Made by a program: the position numbers and the translations under genes | DNA from: SpSt-333 sp964371615 | Lineage (GTDB): Bacteria; Bacteroidota; Ignavibacteria; UBA10030; UBA8401 | Length of the DNA stretch: 64,000 nt | Assembly (NCBI GenBank): GCA_964371615.1 | Contig: CAYJMS010000001.1 | Span: 806,001 to 870,000 of the forward strand | Reading direction: 5' to 3' | Shown here: in pieces, positions 18,290 through 28,310 of the stretch | How positions within the stretch are numbered: position 1 is the first letter of the stretch | How the letters are laid out: every line of letters begins with the position of its first letter | Notes under the pieces: model-generated | What the model was told of the DNA's origin: nothing | Seen by the model: only the letters and a program-made list of their open reading frames with translations | Database searches by the model: none

Positions 18290-18314
18290 CCTCCGGCGAG
18301 CATATCATCCAGCT

Positions 18315-21300
18315 ATGAAAAATATCAATTCACGCTACGAAATACTGGGAAAAATAGGCGAGGGATCGAGCGGCAGCGTGTACCTCGTGCAGGATCTGAT
18401 GTATAACAGGATTCGACGGGCGCTGAAAATAATCCGCGCATCAGGAATAGGATCTCAGACCGCTGCAATGCTCCGTAATGAATTTTCTCTTCTTCGGCAA
18501 TTTGATCATCCGAATATCGTGAAGGTGTACGATTTTGGAACCGTCGTCGCAACCGATTCCGGAGAACACATCGACGATTTCTTCTTCACCCTTGATTATG
18601 TCAGGGGAAAAAATCTATTTCACGCAACGGAAGGTACCGATATCGATAGTATTGCAACGTTGGTCTTTCAGATTGCCGATGCACTTGACTATATACATCG
18701 TCGTGGACATATCCATTTCGATATAAAGCCTGAGAATATTATTGTGACCGAAATGCATATCGGCAATGAGACGGTAGACGTACCAAAGATCATCGATTTT
18801 GGATATGCCGCCCCGTTGATCGGTCCACTGACCGAATCACTCAAAGGTTCACTTCACTATATTGCACCGGAACTGATCGGCGGCAAACAGTATGACCATC
18901 GGGTTGATCTGTATTCTCTCGGCGTAACGATGTATCAGGTGCTGACACGAACACTTCCGTTCACGGCGGATAATCCGGTCGAGGTGATCAAAAAGCATCG
19001 AATGACACGATCGGCAAACGTGACAGAACGCCGACCCGATACGCGGCCCGAATTGGCCGGGCTGGTAACTTCGTTGATGGAGAAAGATCCGGACAGGCGG
19101 CTACACAGCGCACGATTGGCCGCTGAAATCGTGGCCCCGTTTATACGGCACGGGGAAATATTTAAACAGTATTCCGGGGAAGCGCTCCCCGGCGGATTGG
19201 TAGGAAGGAAAAAAGAGCTGCACCAGTTGATGCGTGTGGTGAAAGAAGGAGTCGATACGCCGGACGACCCGCAGTGGCACGAAAAGAAAAAAGTCATTTG
19301 TGTTATCGGAGAACAGGGGGTAGGAAAAACACCATTGTTGGAGGAATGGCGGAGAAAGGCACAATCGGAAAATATTCTTGTAATTGGAACGCATTGTTAT
19401 CTGAAAACGTCCCCGCCGCTTGAACCGGTTCGGTGGCTTTTGCATGAGCTCAGATTCGCTGTATTGCCGCGAGGGCTCCGGGCAACGGAACTGCTCGCAC
19501 GATACGATGATCTTTTCTCGACATTGAGGTATGACACTCCGGATGCAGAAGATCCGAAATATTCCTTGGATTTTGCTGACGAAGAAAAGAAGATGGAATT
19601 CCTGATGAGGATGGTACGGTGTATACAGGAAGCTGCTGGCATCATTCCCTTCGTCGTTTCGATTGATGATATCCATCTGGCAGATGAAATGAGCATCCAG
19701 CTGCTCCGGTTATTGACGCAGTGGTCTGCCGGTGCTTCTCCGCTCATCGTTGTGTCGTGCGATTCCATTGATATGGTCGGGAAAGAACTTCGGCTGGAGC
19801 CGCCCGATGCGGTTATGATCGTGCTCGGCGGGATTGACGATGAGGGAGTTGCCGAATTGATTCAAGCGCAGATCGGTATCACCGATTGTTCGCCGGAACT
19901 TGCCCGTGCGGTGTCACATTCAATCGGTGATTCTCCCTATATCATTAAGGAGTTCATCAATCAGTATCGGGGTCGGACGCCGGAAGAAGCGCGCAAAGAA
20001 CTGCTGGAAGCTGTTTCCGCTCCGACGGCAGTCGGTGATATTCCCCGATCGATCAATGAAGTATATGAACAACGATTTCATCGACGTACCCCGGAGGAAC
20101 GGTACCTATTGAGTGTGATATCCTGTTTCCGAACCCCCGTGAACAAAGATGTTCTCGAAATCCTCTGTCCGTATTCGCCAGACCTTCTGGGTCATATTTT
20201 TTCAATGTTGACGATGAGCGGAATACTCAGCCTCCAGGGATTCGGTACCAAGGTTCGTTTTGCTCATACGCGGTTTCAGCAGTATGTGTATCGGCATCCT
20301 CATACAGAAAGATTGCAATTGCATAAACAAATTGCTGCCACATTGGAGCGGAAGTATGCGGGATCACTGGAAGGTGAGTTTGAAGAGATCGCTTATCACT
20401 ACAAGGAAGCCGGATTTCCCGGCAGGGCGTTTCGATATTATGTTCAGGCGGCTGATCGGACTGCATCTGCGTTTTCGCTTCAAGAAAGTATCATGCTCCT
20501 GGAGGAGTGCGTACGTCTTGCACCCGACGACGATAATAGTGTGTCCATTCTCGAAAAGCTTGCCCGTCAAAATGATCTCATTGAGAACTATGAAAGAGCG
20601 GAAGCGCTCTACACGAATCTATTGACACGGCCGAATGTGTCGATCTCAAAAATGTACCGATATCTGACCGCTCTGGGCTCCGTACAGACGCGCCGCGGTC
20701 TCCTCGAAAATGCATCCGATACATTCACGAAGGCACGTTCCGCGGCACACACTGCACGGGAGGTCATGGACATTGAGATTGAATTGGCCGATATCGACAT
20801 CACCCGCGGAAAATTGTCCGATGCGCGAAACCGTTGCGTAAGAGCTCTGGAAAGTCTGAAAGAACTGTCCACCGATCCGGAACAAAGTTCGCTCTTCACC
20901 AAGATCGGCATCATCAGCTTTTATGAAACAAAATACGAAGAATCAGCCGAAAATTTCTTAAAAGCGTATCAGATTCTGCAGCGTACAGGTGACAAGACGA
21001 AGCTGATCGCGCCTCTGTTGAATCTTGGTAACGCATACAGCGTACGCAGGCAATATGACAAGGCGCTCGAAAGATGGACCGATGCGCTCCACTACGCAAT
21101 GGACATCGGGAATATTCATCAGCAGGGGCAGATCTATAACAATCTGGGAATTGCTGAATACAACCAGGGGAACTATGACAATGCCCTCCAGAAATACAAG
21201 AACGGAATTGAAATCTTCAAGCATCTTGGGAATGCCCCCGGCCTCGCATTGTGCCTGAGTAATGCCGGCGAAGTGTACATGGTTCAAGCCGAATATGAAA

Positions 21301-22061
21301 AGGCATTGGAAGCCTGGGAAAGATGCTTAGAATTGCATTCGGCCAGCAGTAATGCACACGGCCTGGTTGAAACGCATTGTCATTTGAGCCGGCTCCACCT
21401 GACTTTTGATGATACGGACTGCGCTCGGGAACACCTTCAAAAATCCCGGGAGATAATTGAACGTGCAAATCTTGAAGCTAAGTGGCCGTTTCATTATCTT
21501 TGTTCTAGTGCCGTTGCGCTCGCAGAAAAAAAGGTCGTTGAAGCAGAACAGTTGTTTCTCACCGCACACGAGAGATTTCGGACAAACAGGAATGATATCC
21601 GGTATAGTGAAGTACTCCTGCTGGGAGGAAGAATAAGCCGGCAACATAGCCGGCATGAGGATGCGGCAGCATATTTTCAGGATGCCGTCGATCGGGGGAT
21701 CGAATTGCAATTGCCGTTGATTCGCGCCGAAGCGTTGTTGGAATTGGGGATAGAATCGAGATTGATTGGTCGGTCATTGCCGAAGAAGACGCTGGTATAC
21801 TTGAAAGAAGCGTTTGATGCGATGTCCGATGAATCGGTCAACGACGTTACCTGGAAGATCTGTTATGAAATCGGAAGGGAGTTTGCAGCCCGCGGCTTAC
21901 GATCGAGGAGCCGGGACTTCTTCCTGAAGACGCAGTACGCGCTGAACTATTTAGGGACATTGTATACACGCCAATCGCTGCAAAAAAAATTTTGGGAATC
22001 GGGTCAACGTGGCTCAATATTAAACTCGGTGACATCATTGATAATCGATCGAGAAGGATAG
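18315..22061 (+). CDS. Ser/Thr protein kinase - AAA/NTPase - TPR signalling protein
   Basis: A 1,248-residue multidomain protein. Residues about 8-290 form a Hanks-type kinase: glycine loop GEGSSGSVYL, ALKII lysine, HFDIKPEN catalytic loop, DFGYA and GSLHYIAPELI. A P-loop follows at about 332 (GEQGVGKT), starting a STAND/MalT-like NTPase region with VSIDDIHLADE as Walker B. From about 740 to 1150 there are tetratricopeptide repeats (GNAYSVRRQYDKALERW, NNLGIAEYNQGNYDNALQKY and others). The catalytic loop has HFD instead of HRD, a common non-RD variation. The frame is open to 18222 but that lies inside the permease gene; ATG 18315 begins the kinase. It is followed four bases later by an NtrC-like regulator, suggesting one signalling unit. 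Confidence 0.88.
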   Translation: MKNINSRYEILGKIGEGSSGSVYLVQDLMYNRIRRALKIIRASGIGSQTAAMLRNEFSLLRQFDHPNIVKVYDFGTVVATDSGEHIDDFFFTLDYVRGKNLFHATEGTDIDSIATLVFQIADALDYIHRRGHIHFDIKPENIIVTEMHIGNETVDVPKIIDFGYAAPLIGPLTESLKGSLHYIAPELIGGKQYDHRVDLYSLGVTMYQVLTRTLPFTADNPVEVIKKHRMTRSANVTERRPDTRPELAGLVTSLMEKDPDRRLHSARLAAEIVAPFIRHGEIFKQYSGEALPGGLVGRKKELHQLMRVVKEGVDTPDDPQWHEKKKVICVIGEQGVGKTPLLEEWRRKAQSENILVIGTHCYLKTSPPLEPVRWLLHELRFAVLPRGLRATELLARYDDLFSTLRYDTPDAEDPKYSLDFADEEKKMEFLMRMVRCIQEAAGIIPFVVSIDDIHLADEMSIQLLRLLTQWSAGASPLIVVSCDSIDMVGKELRLEPPDAVMIVLGGIDDEGVAELIQAQIGITDCSPELARAVSHSIGDSPYIIKEFINQYRGRTPEEARKELLEAVSAPTAVGDIPRSINEVYEQRFHRRTPEERYLLSVISCFRTPVNKDVLEILCPYSPDLLGHIFSMLTMSGILSLQGFGTKVRFAHTRFQQYVYRHPHTERLQLHKQIAATLERKYAGSLEGEFEEIAYHYKEAGFPGRAFRYYVQAADRTASAFSLQESIMLLEECVRLAPDDDNSVSILEKLARQNDLIENYERAEALYTNLLTRPNVSISKMYRYLTALGSVQTRRGLLENASDTFTKARSAAHTAREVMDIEIELADIDITRGKLSDARNRCVRALESLKELSTDPEQSSLFTKIGIISFYETKYEESAENFLKAYQILQRTGDKTKLIAPLLNLGNAYSVRRQYDKALERWTDALHYAMDIGNIHQQGQIYNNLGIAEYNQGNYDNALQKYKNGIEIFKHLGNAPGLALCLSNAGEVYMVQAEYEKALEAWERCLELHSASSNAHGLVETHCHLSRLHLTFDDTDCAREHLQKSREIIERANLEAKWPFHYLCSSAVALAEKKVVEAEQLFLTAHERFRTNRNDIRYSEVLLLGGRISRQHSRHEDAAAYFQDAVDRGIELQLPLIRAEALLELGIESRLIGRSLPKKTLVYLKEAFDAMSDESVNDVTWKICYEIGREFAARGLRSRSRDFFLKTQYALNYLGTLYTRQSLQKKFWESGQRGSILNSVTSLIIDREG

Positions 22062-22065
22062 TTGA

Positions 22066-23499
22066 ATGATTGACCAAAGCCCGAAATTCTCCGTTGTCAT
22101 CGCAGCCACATCAAGCATCGCCGGGCGCATACGGGAAACGATCTCTTACCGCAATGATATTATCATTCAAACAAGTACCCTGCTCTCATTAACTCCACGC
22201 ACGCTCCGCACGATCGCACCGGACCTTTTGCTGTGTGAATTCGACAATAATGACGATGGTAAGATGTACCGACATCTCGCAGAAGTTCGATCCCGAAATC
22301 CGCTCCTGCAAATATTTGTCATCACTCACACACCGGATCATATGACGGCAGTGAAATTATTGAAGATGGGTGTAGCGGAATACCTGGCGCTGCCGACAGA
22401 ACAGAATACGATGTATGAACGGATCGAATCGGCGATTGATGAGTGGAAGTCGAAACGAGCCAGGAAGTCGTTTCACTATGACCGAAGGAAAAGTTACGAT
22501 TTTCTGAACATCATCGGTCAATCACCTCAACTTCAGAAAGTCATCAATCGTTCCAGAAAACTACTTGATAACCCCAATATTACCGTGCTGATCCAGGGAG
22601 AGACCGGTACCGGCAAAGAACTGATGGCCAAAGCCATTCATTACAATAGCCGAAACTCGAATGAACCGTTCGTAGAGATCGCCTGTTCGTCAATCCCGGA
22701 AAATCTGCTTGAAAGCGAACTGTTCGGACACGAAAAAGGGGCGTTTACTGACGCAAAGAACCAAAAGATCGGCCTCTTTGAGCTGGCCGGGAAGGGGACT
22801 ATTTTTCTCGATGAAATTGGCGACATCAGCTCCGTCATTCAATCGAAATTATTGAATGTGCTGGAAGAAAAAAAAATTCGTAGGCTTGGTGGCATCGAAG
22901 ACATTTCGATCCATGCCCGTATCATCACGGCCACAAGCAAGGACATGCAATATATGGTGAAACACGGTACGATGAGAAAGGATCTCTATTACCGTTTGGC
23001 AGTCTTTGCCATTGAACTCCCTCCGCTTAGGGAACGGACGGGTGATATCCAGCAACTAGCTGCTCACTTTCTTCAAGATTTTGCAAAGGAGAATTCCAAG
23101 GAAATACGGGGCTTTACACCACAAGCGCTCGAGAAGTTATCCAAAGGAATGTGGGAGGGGAATGTGCGTGAATTAAAGCATGTCATAGAGCGTGCGGTTC
23201 TGCTTTCATCCAACGAAATGCTGGATGAGGAAGATCTTGAAATGATGCCGTGTTCAGATATCCTGCCTCGGAAAGGAATTGAAGAATCGGCGAAGGAAAT
23301 TATACAGGACCATTCTGCGAACGACATTACGATATCACTTCCGATGAAAAATGCATCGTTCTCACAGGTTGAAAAAGAACTTGTAAGAGCCGTGCTCAAG
23401 AAAATGCAGGGTAATAAAAAGAGGACATCAGAGATCTTAAAGATATCTCGGCCGAGACTCGACAGGCTCCTGAGCAACGATCCGCAATTCTATGTCTAA
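22066..23499 (+). CDS. NtrC-family AAA+ transcriptional regulator with altered GAFTGA loop
   Basis: The 477-residue protein has an N-terminal receiver-like domain (about 1-125), an AAA+ central domain with Walker A GETGTGKE (around 178), GAFTDA (around 225), Walker B GTIFLDEIGD and R-finger region, and a C-terminal Fis-type helix-turn-helix (ILKISRPRLDRLL). The receiver part lacks an obvious phosphoacceptor motif. The loop that contacts sigma-54 normally reads GAFTGA; here the second Gly is Asp, so sigma-54 activation may be weakened or lost. It directly follows the kinase-TPR gene, which may sense the input. Binding targets are not evident. Confidence 0.88.
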   Translation: MIDQSPKFSVVIAATSSIAGRIRETISYRNDIIIQTSTLLSLTPRTLRTIAPDLLLCEFDNNDDGKMYRHLAEVRSRNPLLQIFVITHTPDHMTAVKLLKMGVAEYLALPTEQNTMYERIESAIDEWKSKRARKSFHYDRRKSYDFLNIIGQSPQLQKVINRSRKLLDNPNITVLIQGETGTGKELMAKAIHYNSRNSNEPFVEIACSSIPENLLESELFGHEKGAFTDAKNQKIGLFELAGKGTIFLDEIGDISSVIQSKLLNVLEEKKIRRLGGIEDISIHARIITATSKDMQYMVKHGTMRKDLYYRLAVFAIELPPLRERTGDIQQLAAHFLQDFAKENSKEIRGFTPQALEKLSKGMWEGNVRELKHVIERAVLLSSNEMLDEEDLEMMPCSDILPRKGIEESAKEIIQDHSANDITISLPMKNASFSQVEKELVRAVLKKMQGNKKRTSEILKISRPRLDRLLSNDPQFYV

Positions 23500-24525
23500 A
23501 CTGCCGATTGACCATTTTCCCCACAAAATAGCCTCCAATATTGATCTGAATGCGCCAAGGTCATTTGTTAACTTCGGCGGACTTTTGTTGAATTACACTC
23601 CAGACAGTAGTTCCATCGCGACGACAAATCAATAGCAGTACTAATCAGACTTTCATCTCGGTTATTCTCATCATGTCAAAATTCGTCGATGTATCCGTTG
23701 CAGAGTATCCTGTTGCACTGTTATGTAATTTATTCTCTGGAATTGTTCTTATGTAACGAATCGATGCTCCGCTAAGTAATGATTCGTTACATTAATTTCA
23801 ACAATATTTATTTTCAAATAATGTGTAATTATAAATGTTGTTTTTTCCAGTAATAATTTCATTTTGGATCAAAAATCTTTTGGCATGGATGTTGGATATA
23901 TTTTCCACGAACGATAAAAACGGGTTTATTGATTTTATAAAAATAGAATGGTGAGACTGGGTAAGTATTTCTTTAAAGGAAATGAGACTTTTCCGGTAAA
24001 GAAATGCGGGTGTATATATTGAGCCATTGGAGAATTTGTTGACCCTTGCGTCAAGCCATCCGGAACCGGAATTCGTTGTCTCCTAGTGAGTCACGAGTGT
24101 TATTTGATTCATTTGTTTAAGAATAAGATGTAACATCGTCATAATACTTTGATATTTACGAAGTCAAATAAGTGTGAACCATGGTAGCATAGAGATACTA
24201 TGTAACCATAGTAAATATATTGATTGTTCGGGATCAATGACATACCTTTACAAGATGACGATCGCACTTTATAAGTGTGATAGATTTTTTCGAAGTATTC
24301 ATTATGAAGACGGAGATGATCGTCTGCAGTGACATCAACAAATGATACTATTATCAAAATCACGTTGACGGCAGTCATGCGGATTATTGTATTTCATCAA
24401 CACATTGCTTCACTTTTCAACTTTCCAATAATTGTACGGGTATTCACATGAAAAACATTAACAAACACAATTCATCCACAACACAATCGACTCTGAACAT
24501 AAAAGAGTGGTTGAATGGAGTAACC
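23500..24525. other. 1-kb AT-rich region without a convincing gene
   Basis: Short open frames here have no recognisable protein features. The stretch holds one clear inverted repeat (23751-23792), a weaker one around 24180-24220, and a TGGCAT...TTGGA sequence at 23881-23897 that only partly resembles a sigma-54 promoter. It separates the NtrC-like gene from the lipoprotein gene and is the most likely place for the regulator's targets. Confidence 0.6.
23751..23792. repeat. 12-bp perfect inverted repeat
   Basis: ATGTAACGAATC (23751-23762) pairs with GATTCGTTACAT (23781-23792) across an 18-base loop. There is no T-tract, so it is a possible operator or enhancer site rather than a standard terminator. 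Confidence 0.6.
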
Positions 24526-25143
24526 ATGAAAAAACTATTCACGTCAATCGCTGTTCTATTTCTTGTTGGCTGGAATCTGGGCTGCAATAGCAATCCCGTA
24601 CAACCGTCCGATCAATTATCCGCTCAGCCGGCATCTGAAGGACAAACCACACAGATGAACAGCATTCAACTGTTGGAGGTCCCTCAGCCCACCGATGTGT
24701 CGTTGTCGAAGAAATACTGGAGTGGGAAATGGTTTGCTGCAGAAACGGGTGGTACGCTTACAATAAAAGGCCAGTACCAAACCAATACAAAATTCAGAAT
24801 GACGACACTGACGGCGACATTCAACGTTCCTCAGAATTCTCTGAGCAACAATCAGTTCATCCTGATGTCGTTTGACGATACTAAGTTGCAGGTGCGATTT
24901 AATCCGCACGGATTGCAATTTAAGGTGCCGGCGACGTTTTCTTATACGGCGACCGGGGTGGATCTGTCCGCACTCCCTGCCGGTACAGAAATAAAGTTCT
25001 TTTACGTCGACGAACAAACGGGATCACTCGAGGAAATGAACGGTGGATCAATTTCGTATGATGTTGAATCCGGGACCGTTACCTGTACTGATGCCGAGAT
25101 CCCGCATTTTTCTGAATATGCTTTTGGATATATCAAAAAATAA
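24526..25143 (+). CDS. secreted lipoprotein (205 aa), unknown function
   Basis: The N-terminus MKKLFTSIAVLFLVGWNLGC followed by NSNP is a plausible lipoprotein signal with Cys20. The mature part is beta-rich, with LTIKGQYQTNTKF, FNVPQNSLSNNQFILMSFDD and a Tyr-His-rich end (DAEIPHFSEYAFGYIK). Similar endings occur in small secreted lipoproteins of this phylum, but I know no function. The frame is open from 24448, but the ATG at 24526 has TGGAG upstream and a proper signal peptide. It sits between the NtrC-like regulator and a TPR protein. Confidence 0.7.
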   Translation: MKKLFTSIAVLFLVGWNLGCNSNPVQPSDQLSAQPASEGQTTQMNSIQLLEVPQPTDVSLSKKYWSGKWFAAETGGTLTIKGQYQTNTKFRMTTLTATFNVPQNSLSNNQFILMSFDDTKLQVRFNPHGLQFKVPATFSYTATGVDLSALPAGTEIKFFYVDEQTGSLEEMNGGSISYDVESGTVTCTDAEIPHFSEYAFGYIKK

Positions 25144-25278
25144 CAACATCCCGCTGAGCGAGTCAATGATGATGCTCTTGAGTATTTATAGAAATGGATG
25201 TTCCGTTGATGCAACTTCGAGATATCAAAATCCGATGGAAAATATTTGTTGTTCTAAAAATTAAATAAAGACGAAAAT

Positions 25279-26523
25279 ATGGAAAAGAATAAAATTCAAC
25301 AATTTGGCGATCAATTAACACAGTTGCTATCGAAGCATTGTGACGAATTGACGATGCAAAAAATTGAGTCAAAACTCAGTGTAATTCGCAAATCGGAAAA
25401 GGATCTTGCAACTCAGGCAAAAAAGATCCCGGACGGAGATACAGTGCAGAGTCTTGTGGAGGAAAGTTACATTTATCCGAGCATTGCTGAGTGTCAAATC
25501 GCACTGCCGAAAAAAGAATATATCGCTGTGGTCACCAAAACAGCAAATCTTTGTTTGGAATATGGAGAGTTCGCGACCGCCGAAGCGCTTCTCAATAACG
25601 CTATAGAATCGGCGAGAGAAAGCAAGCTGTTCATGAATCTTGCTGCAGAAGCATTGCAGTCCCGGGCGGGTGTCTTGGTCCGGCAAGCGCGTTGGAAGCC
25701 GGCAGAGGACGATATCAAGGAAAGCCGTCGTTTATTTACTCTCACGAAAAATGATATCGGTATCGGAAAGAATGAGAATACGCTGGGTATTTATACGGCA
25801 CAGCAAGGAAAAACAAAGGAGAGTATAGTGCATTTCCGGAAGGCGGCAACGCTTTTTGAGAAATCGAAACAGGGTGATCTTTCGAGTACCGCACATATGA
25901 ACCTGGGCATTGTCGCAACGATGCGCGGAAATTTTGACGAGGCGCTTGTCGCATATAAACGGGCTCTGCCGGAATTCGAAAATGCGGGGGATGTCTCGCG
26001 TTTAGCCGAGCTCCATCACAATTTAGGAATGTTGTTCCTTTCCCGGACCGAATTGGATTCGGCGCAGCAGCAATTTGATGAAAGTCTGAATTACTCCGGT
26101 CAAATCAACTATGAAGATCTTATTGGTCTGGCATCGCTCGGAAAGGCCACAGCATTTGTCCGCAAGAGGGACTTTCCAATGGCCCAAGTGTACGGGAACA
26201 AAGCATTGAACATCTTCCGTAAACTGAACGCTCATCTCAGTGTAGCGGATACGTACAAGGTGAAGGGTATCATCCAGCGGGAATTAAAGCATTACGACGC
26301 CGCCGAATTGTACTTTAACACAAGCATCAGCCTCAATTTGAGATATCGAAGCCAGGTCAATCTGGGTGAAGCATATTACGAAGTCGGTCATTTGTACAAA
26401 GAATGCAATGACCCAAAGAAAGCAAAACAGGTCTTCCAAAAATCGTTAAAGTGTTTTCAATTGGTGGGGGCCAAACACAACATCGAACAGGTCAAAGCAC
26501 AATTGATCTCCCTGAAAAATTAG
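25279..26523 (+). CDS. TPR-repeat protein (414 aa)
   Basis: The protein has no signal peptide. An N-terminal helical part is followed by about six tetratricopeptide repeats with consensus features, for example TAHMNLGIVATMRGNFDEALVAYKRAL, AELHHNLGMLFLSRTELDSAQQQFDESL and EAYYEVGHLYKECNDPKKAKQVFQKSL in order. The repeats resemble those of the kinase-AAA-TPR protein upstream, so a shared partner is possible. It ends nine bases before the histidine kinase, indicating co-transcription and a likely role as a sensory or scaffolding partner. Confidence 0.8.
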   Translation: MEKNKIQQFGDQLTQLLSKHCDELTMQKIESKLSVIRKSEKDLATQAKKIPDGDTVQSLVEESYIYPSIAECQIALPKKEYIAVVTKTANLCLEYGEFATAEALLNNAIESARESKLFMNLAAEALQSRAGVLVRQARWKPAEDDIKESRRLFTLTKNDIGIGKNENTLGIYTAQQGKTKESIVHFRKAATLFEKSKQGDLSSTAHMNLGIVATMRGNFDEALVAYKRALPEFENAGDVSRLAELHHNLGMLFLSRTELDSAQQQFDESLNYSGQINYEDLIGLASLGKATAFVRKRDFPMAQVYGNKALNIFRKLNAHLSVADTYKVKGIIQRELKHYDAAELYFNTSISLNLRYRSQVNLGEAYYEVGHLYKECNDPKKAKQVFQKSLKCFQLVGAKHNIEQVKAQLISLKN

Positions 26524-26532
26524 TTCTGTTTT

Positions 26533-27822
26533 ATGAGGCTTAACGAATTAATATCATCCGACCTGTTAGAATACGGGTCCGACCGTCATCGAACAGCGTT
26601 GGGGATGGATCGCGTCCACGATCTGGAACGCATCCTCAGCGTTGTTAAGATGATCAACCATTCACTCGTTCTGGATGAAGTCCTTCGTTTGGTCGTTGAC
26701 TATTCAATTGATGTTGCGAAAGCGGAACGAGGGTATTTGTTGCTGGCGGATTCGGAGGGCAAACTCCAGTGCAAGTTGGCAAGGAACTCAAAGAAGGAAT
26801 CACTCCCTCTGAAGGATGTATTGCTCAGCCATACGATTATCGACGATGTCCATCAGACCGGAGAATCCATATTTATTGAAAACGCACAAACGGACGAACA
26901 CTTCGACAGCAGGGAAAGTATCGTTTCCCTCTCTCTTCAAACCATCCTGTGTTCTCCCTTGACCGTCAATAGTGAGAAAGTCGGGGTGATTTATGTCGAC
27001 AGTCGGTCCATTCTTGCTGTCAAAAAGAACGAAATCATCGACCTGTTTGAAATTCTTGCGGGGCAAGCCGCAATTGCAATAAAAAATGCCCAACTGTACG
27101 AAAAGTTGCGAGGGGCATATAAAGAACTCGAAGATGCCAATGACCAGGTGGTCAAGTTTGAGAGAATGGCTTCTCGGGGCGAAATGGCAGCCGAGGTAAG
27201 CCATGAGTTGAACAATTCGCTGGCGATCGCAATGCTGCAACTCACGTCTCTGAAAAAGTTCTCTCACCTACGGACACCGGAAGAACGCGAGAAAAAAATT
27301 CTGAGTGCGATTGAAGCATTGGATAAAACAATCATCTTCACATCTCAATTGATAGAGACATCGGCATTCAAAACAAATAAATATCCCGGCAACATCAATG
27401 ATATGATAAGAGATTTCGTGAAATTTATTAGGTTCCTCCCGAAATATCGCTATAATGTTATTGAGACTAGCCTTGACGAAAATGTTCCCCGCACAGTATT
27501 TGATAAACAGCAATTTGAGCAAGTGCTGCTCAACCTGGTGAAAAACGCCGTTGAAGCATTCGGGAAAGCCACCATAGGCATCCGGACGATCTACCATCCG
27601 AACAAAAACGGAGTGCAAATTTCGATCACCGATAATGGTCCGGGTATTATCGACGAAGTGAGAGAGAAGTTGTTTACACAAAAGGTAACAACAAAAGAGA
27701 GCGGACACGGCTACGGTTTACCCATTTGCAAGAAAATTATTGAGAACCATAACGGCTCGATTGAAGTCGAATCAACGATCGGACACGGCACTTCATTTCA
27801 CTTGCATCTTCCCGCCGAATAG
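26533..27822 (+). CDS. GAF-domain histidine kinase
   Basis: Residues about 25-190 match a GAF domain (ILSVVKMINHSLVLDEVLRL, ERGYLLLAD, SIVSLSLQTILCSPL, GVIYVDSR). After a coiled coil comes the phosphoacceptor helix with SHELNNSLA (His about 224), then the ATPase domain: N box LVKNAVEAFG, D box DNGPGI and G box GHGYGLPICKKI. No transmembrane segment is seen, so it senses a cytoplasmic signal. No phosphate receiver gene is next to it; the degenerate NtrC-like regulator three genes upstream is the only nearby candidate. It closes the signalling block that begins with the Ser/Thr kinase. Confidence 0.9.
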   Translation: MRLNELISSDLLEYGSDRHRTALGMDRVHDLERILSVVKMINHSLVLDEVLRLVVDYSIDVAKAERGYLLLADSEGKLQCKLARNSKKESLPLKDVLLSHTIIDDVHQTGESIFIENAQTDEHFDSRESIVSLSLQTILCSPLTVNSEKVGVIYVDSRSILAVKKNEIIDLFEILAGQAAIAIKNAQLYEKLRGAYKELEDANDQVVKFERMASRGEMAAEVSHELNNSLAIAMLQLTSLKKFSHLRTPEEREKKILSAIEALDKTIIFTSQLIETSAFKTNKYPGNINDMIRDFVKFIRFLPKYRYNVIETSLDENVPRTVFDKQQFEQVLLNLVKNAVEAFGKATIGIRTIYHPNKNGVQISITDNGPGIIDEVREKLFTQKVTTKESGHGYGLPICKKIIENHNGSIEVESTIGHGTSFHLHLPAE

Positions 27823-28225
27823 TCTCTTTCGAGATCTGTCTTGCTCGACGATAGTATCGGGTGAATCTCATTTTCATCTCTGAGATAGCGAATAAAAGTT
27901 CTCTCGTTATTGCGCTGACTTGTTTTCGGGATTTGTCGGGCCAAAAAAAATTCTGCTTTTATCCCTCTAAAATTATAAACGTTATTTTACTACTGCATAT
28001 TGACATTCGACTATCATTAATATGATGGGTGGAAGGGCTCAGATTGCTTCCTAAGTCGGAATTTCTATCTTATCCGTTGATATTCTTTCTATTTGTTGCT
28101 ATTTTATACCGTCGATCTCAATATATTGGCGAATTGCAAAGGATTTTTGTCGCTTTTTTAAGATTTAATTCCGCAATTCCGCAGTTTTTCAATTTATCAA
28201 TTGATTATATTTTTTCTTGGCCCTC

Positions 28226-28269
28226 GCATCCGTAGCTCAACTGGATAGAGCATCAGACTTCGACTCTAA
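28226..28269 (+). tRNA. truncated tRNA-Arg-like 5' fragment
   Basis: The sequence begins GCATCCG TA GCTC..GAGC, the acceptor 5' strand and D arm of a normal bacterial tRNA, and continues into an anticodon arm with loop CTTCGAC (anticodon UCG, Arg). The 3' anticodon strand TCTAA pairs imperfectly with TCAGA, and no T arm or matching CGGATGC acceptor strand follows. It is therefore a remnant, consistent with a tRNA gene used as an integration site. A related fragment lies at 40221-40270. Confidence 0.5.
28243..28258 (+). repeat. left copy of 16-bp direct repeat flanking the metal island
   Basis: GGATAGAGCATCAGAC is identical to 40255-40270. In both places it continues a tRNA D-arm/anticodon-arm-like context. 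It could be an attachment-site core. Confidence 0.5.
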
Positions 28270-28282
28270 AAGTGGGAATCAT

Positions 28283-28310
28283 ATACCCCAATATTTATTG
28301 GGGTATTTTG
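28283..28310 (+). terminator. hairpin with T-rich tail after tRNA fragment
   Basis: ATACCCCAA (28283-28291) pairs with TTGGGGTAT (28298-28306) with a six-base loop, followed by TTTTGTTT. It fits a rho-independent terminator for a transcript crossing the tRNA remnant. Confidence 0.5.

Noticed and set aside
23881..23897. Possible sigma-54 promoter (TGGCAT..TTGGA)
   Set aside because: The essential GC at -12 is absent (TTGG instead of TTGC), and no gene starts close downstream.
24139..24378. 79-codon minus-strand open frame in the long intergenic region
   Set aside because: No ribosome site, no domain and atypical composition; probably chance.
28029..28235. 68-codon plus-strand open frame left of the tRNA fragment
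   Set aside because: No ribosome site and no recognisable pattern; overlaps the tRNA-like sequence.
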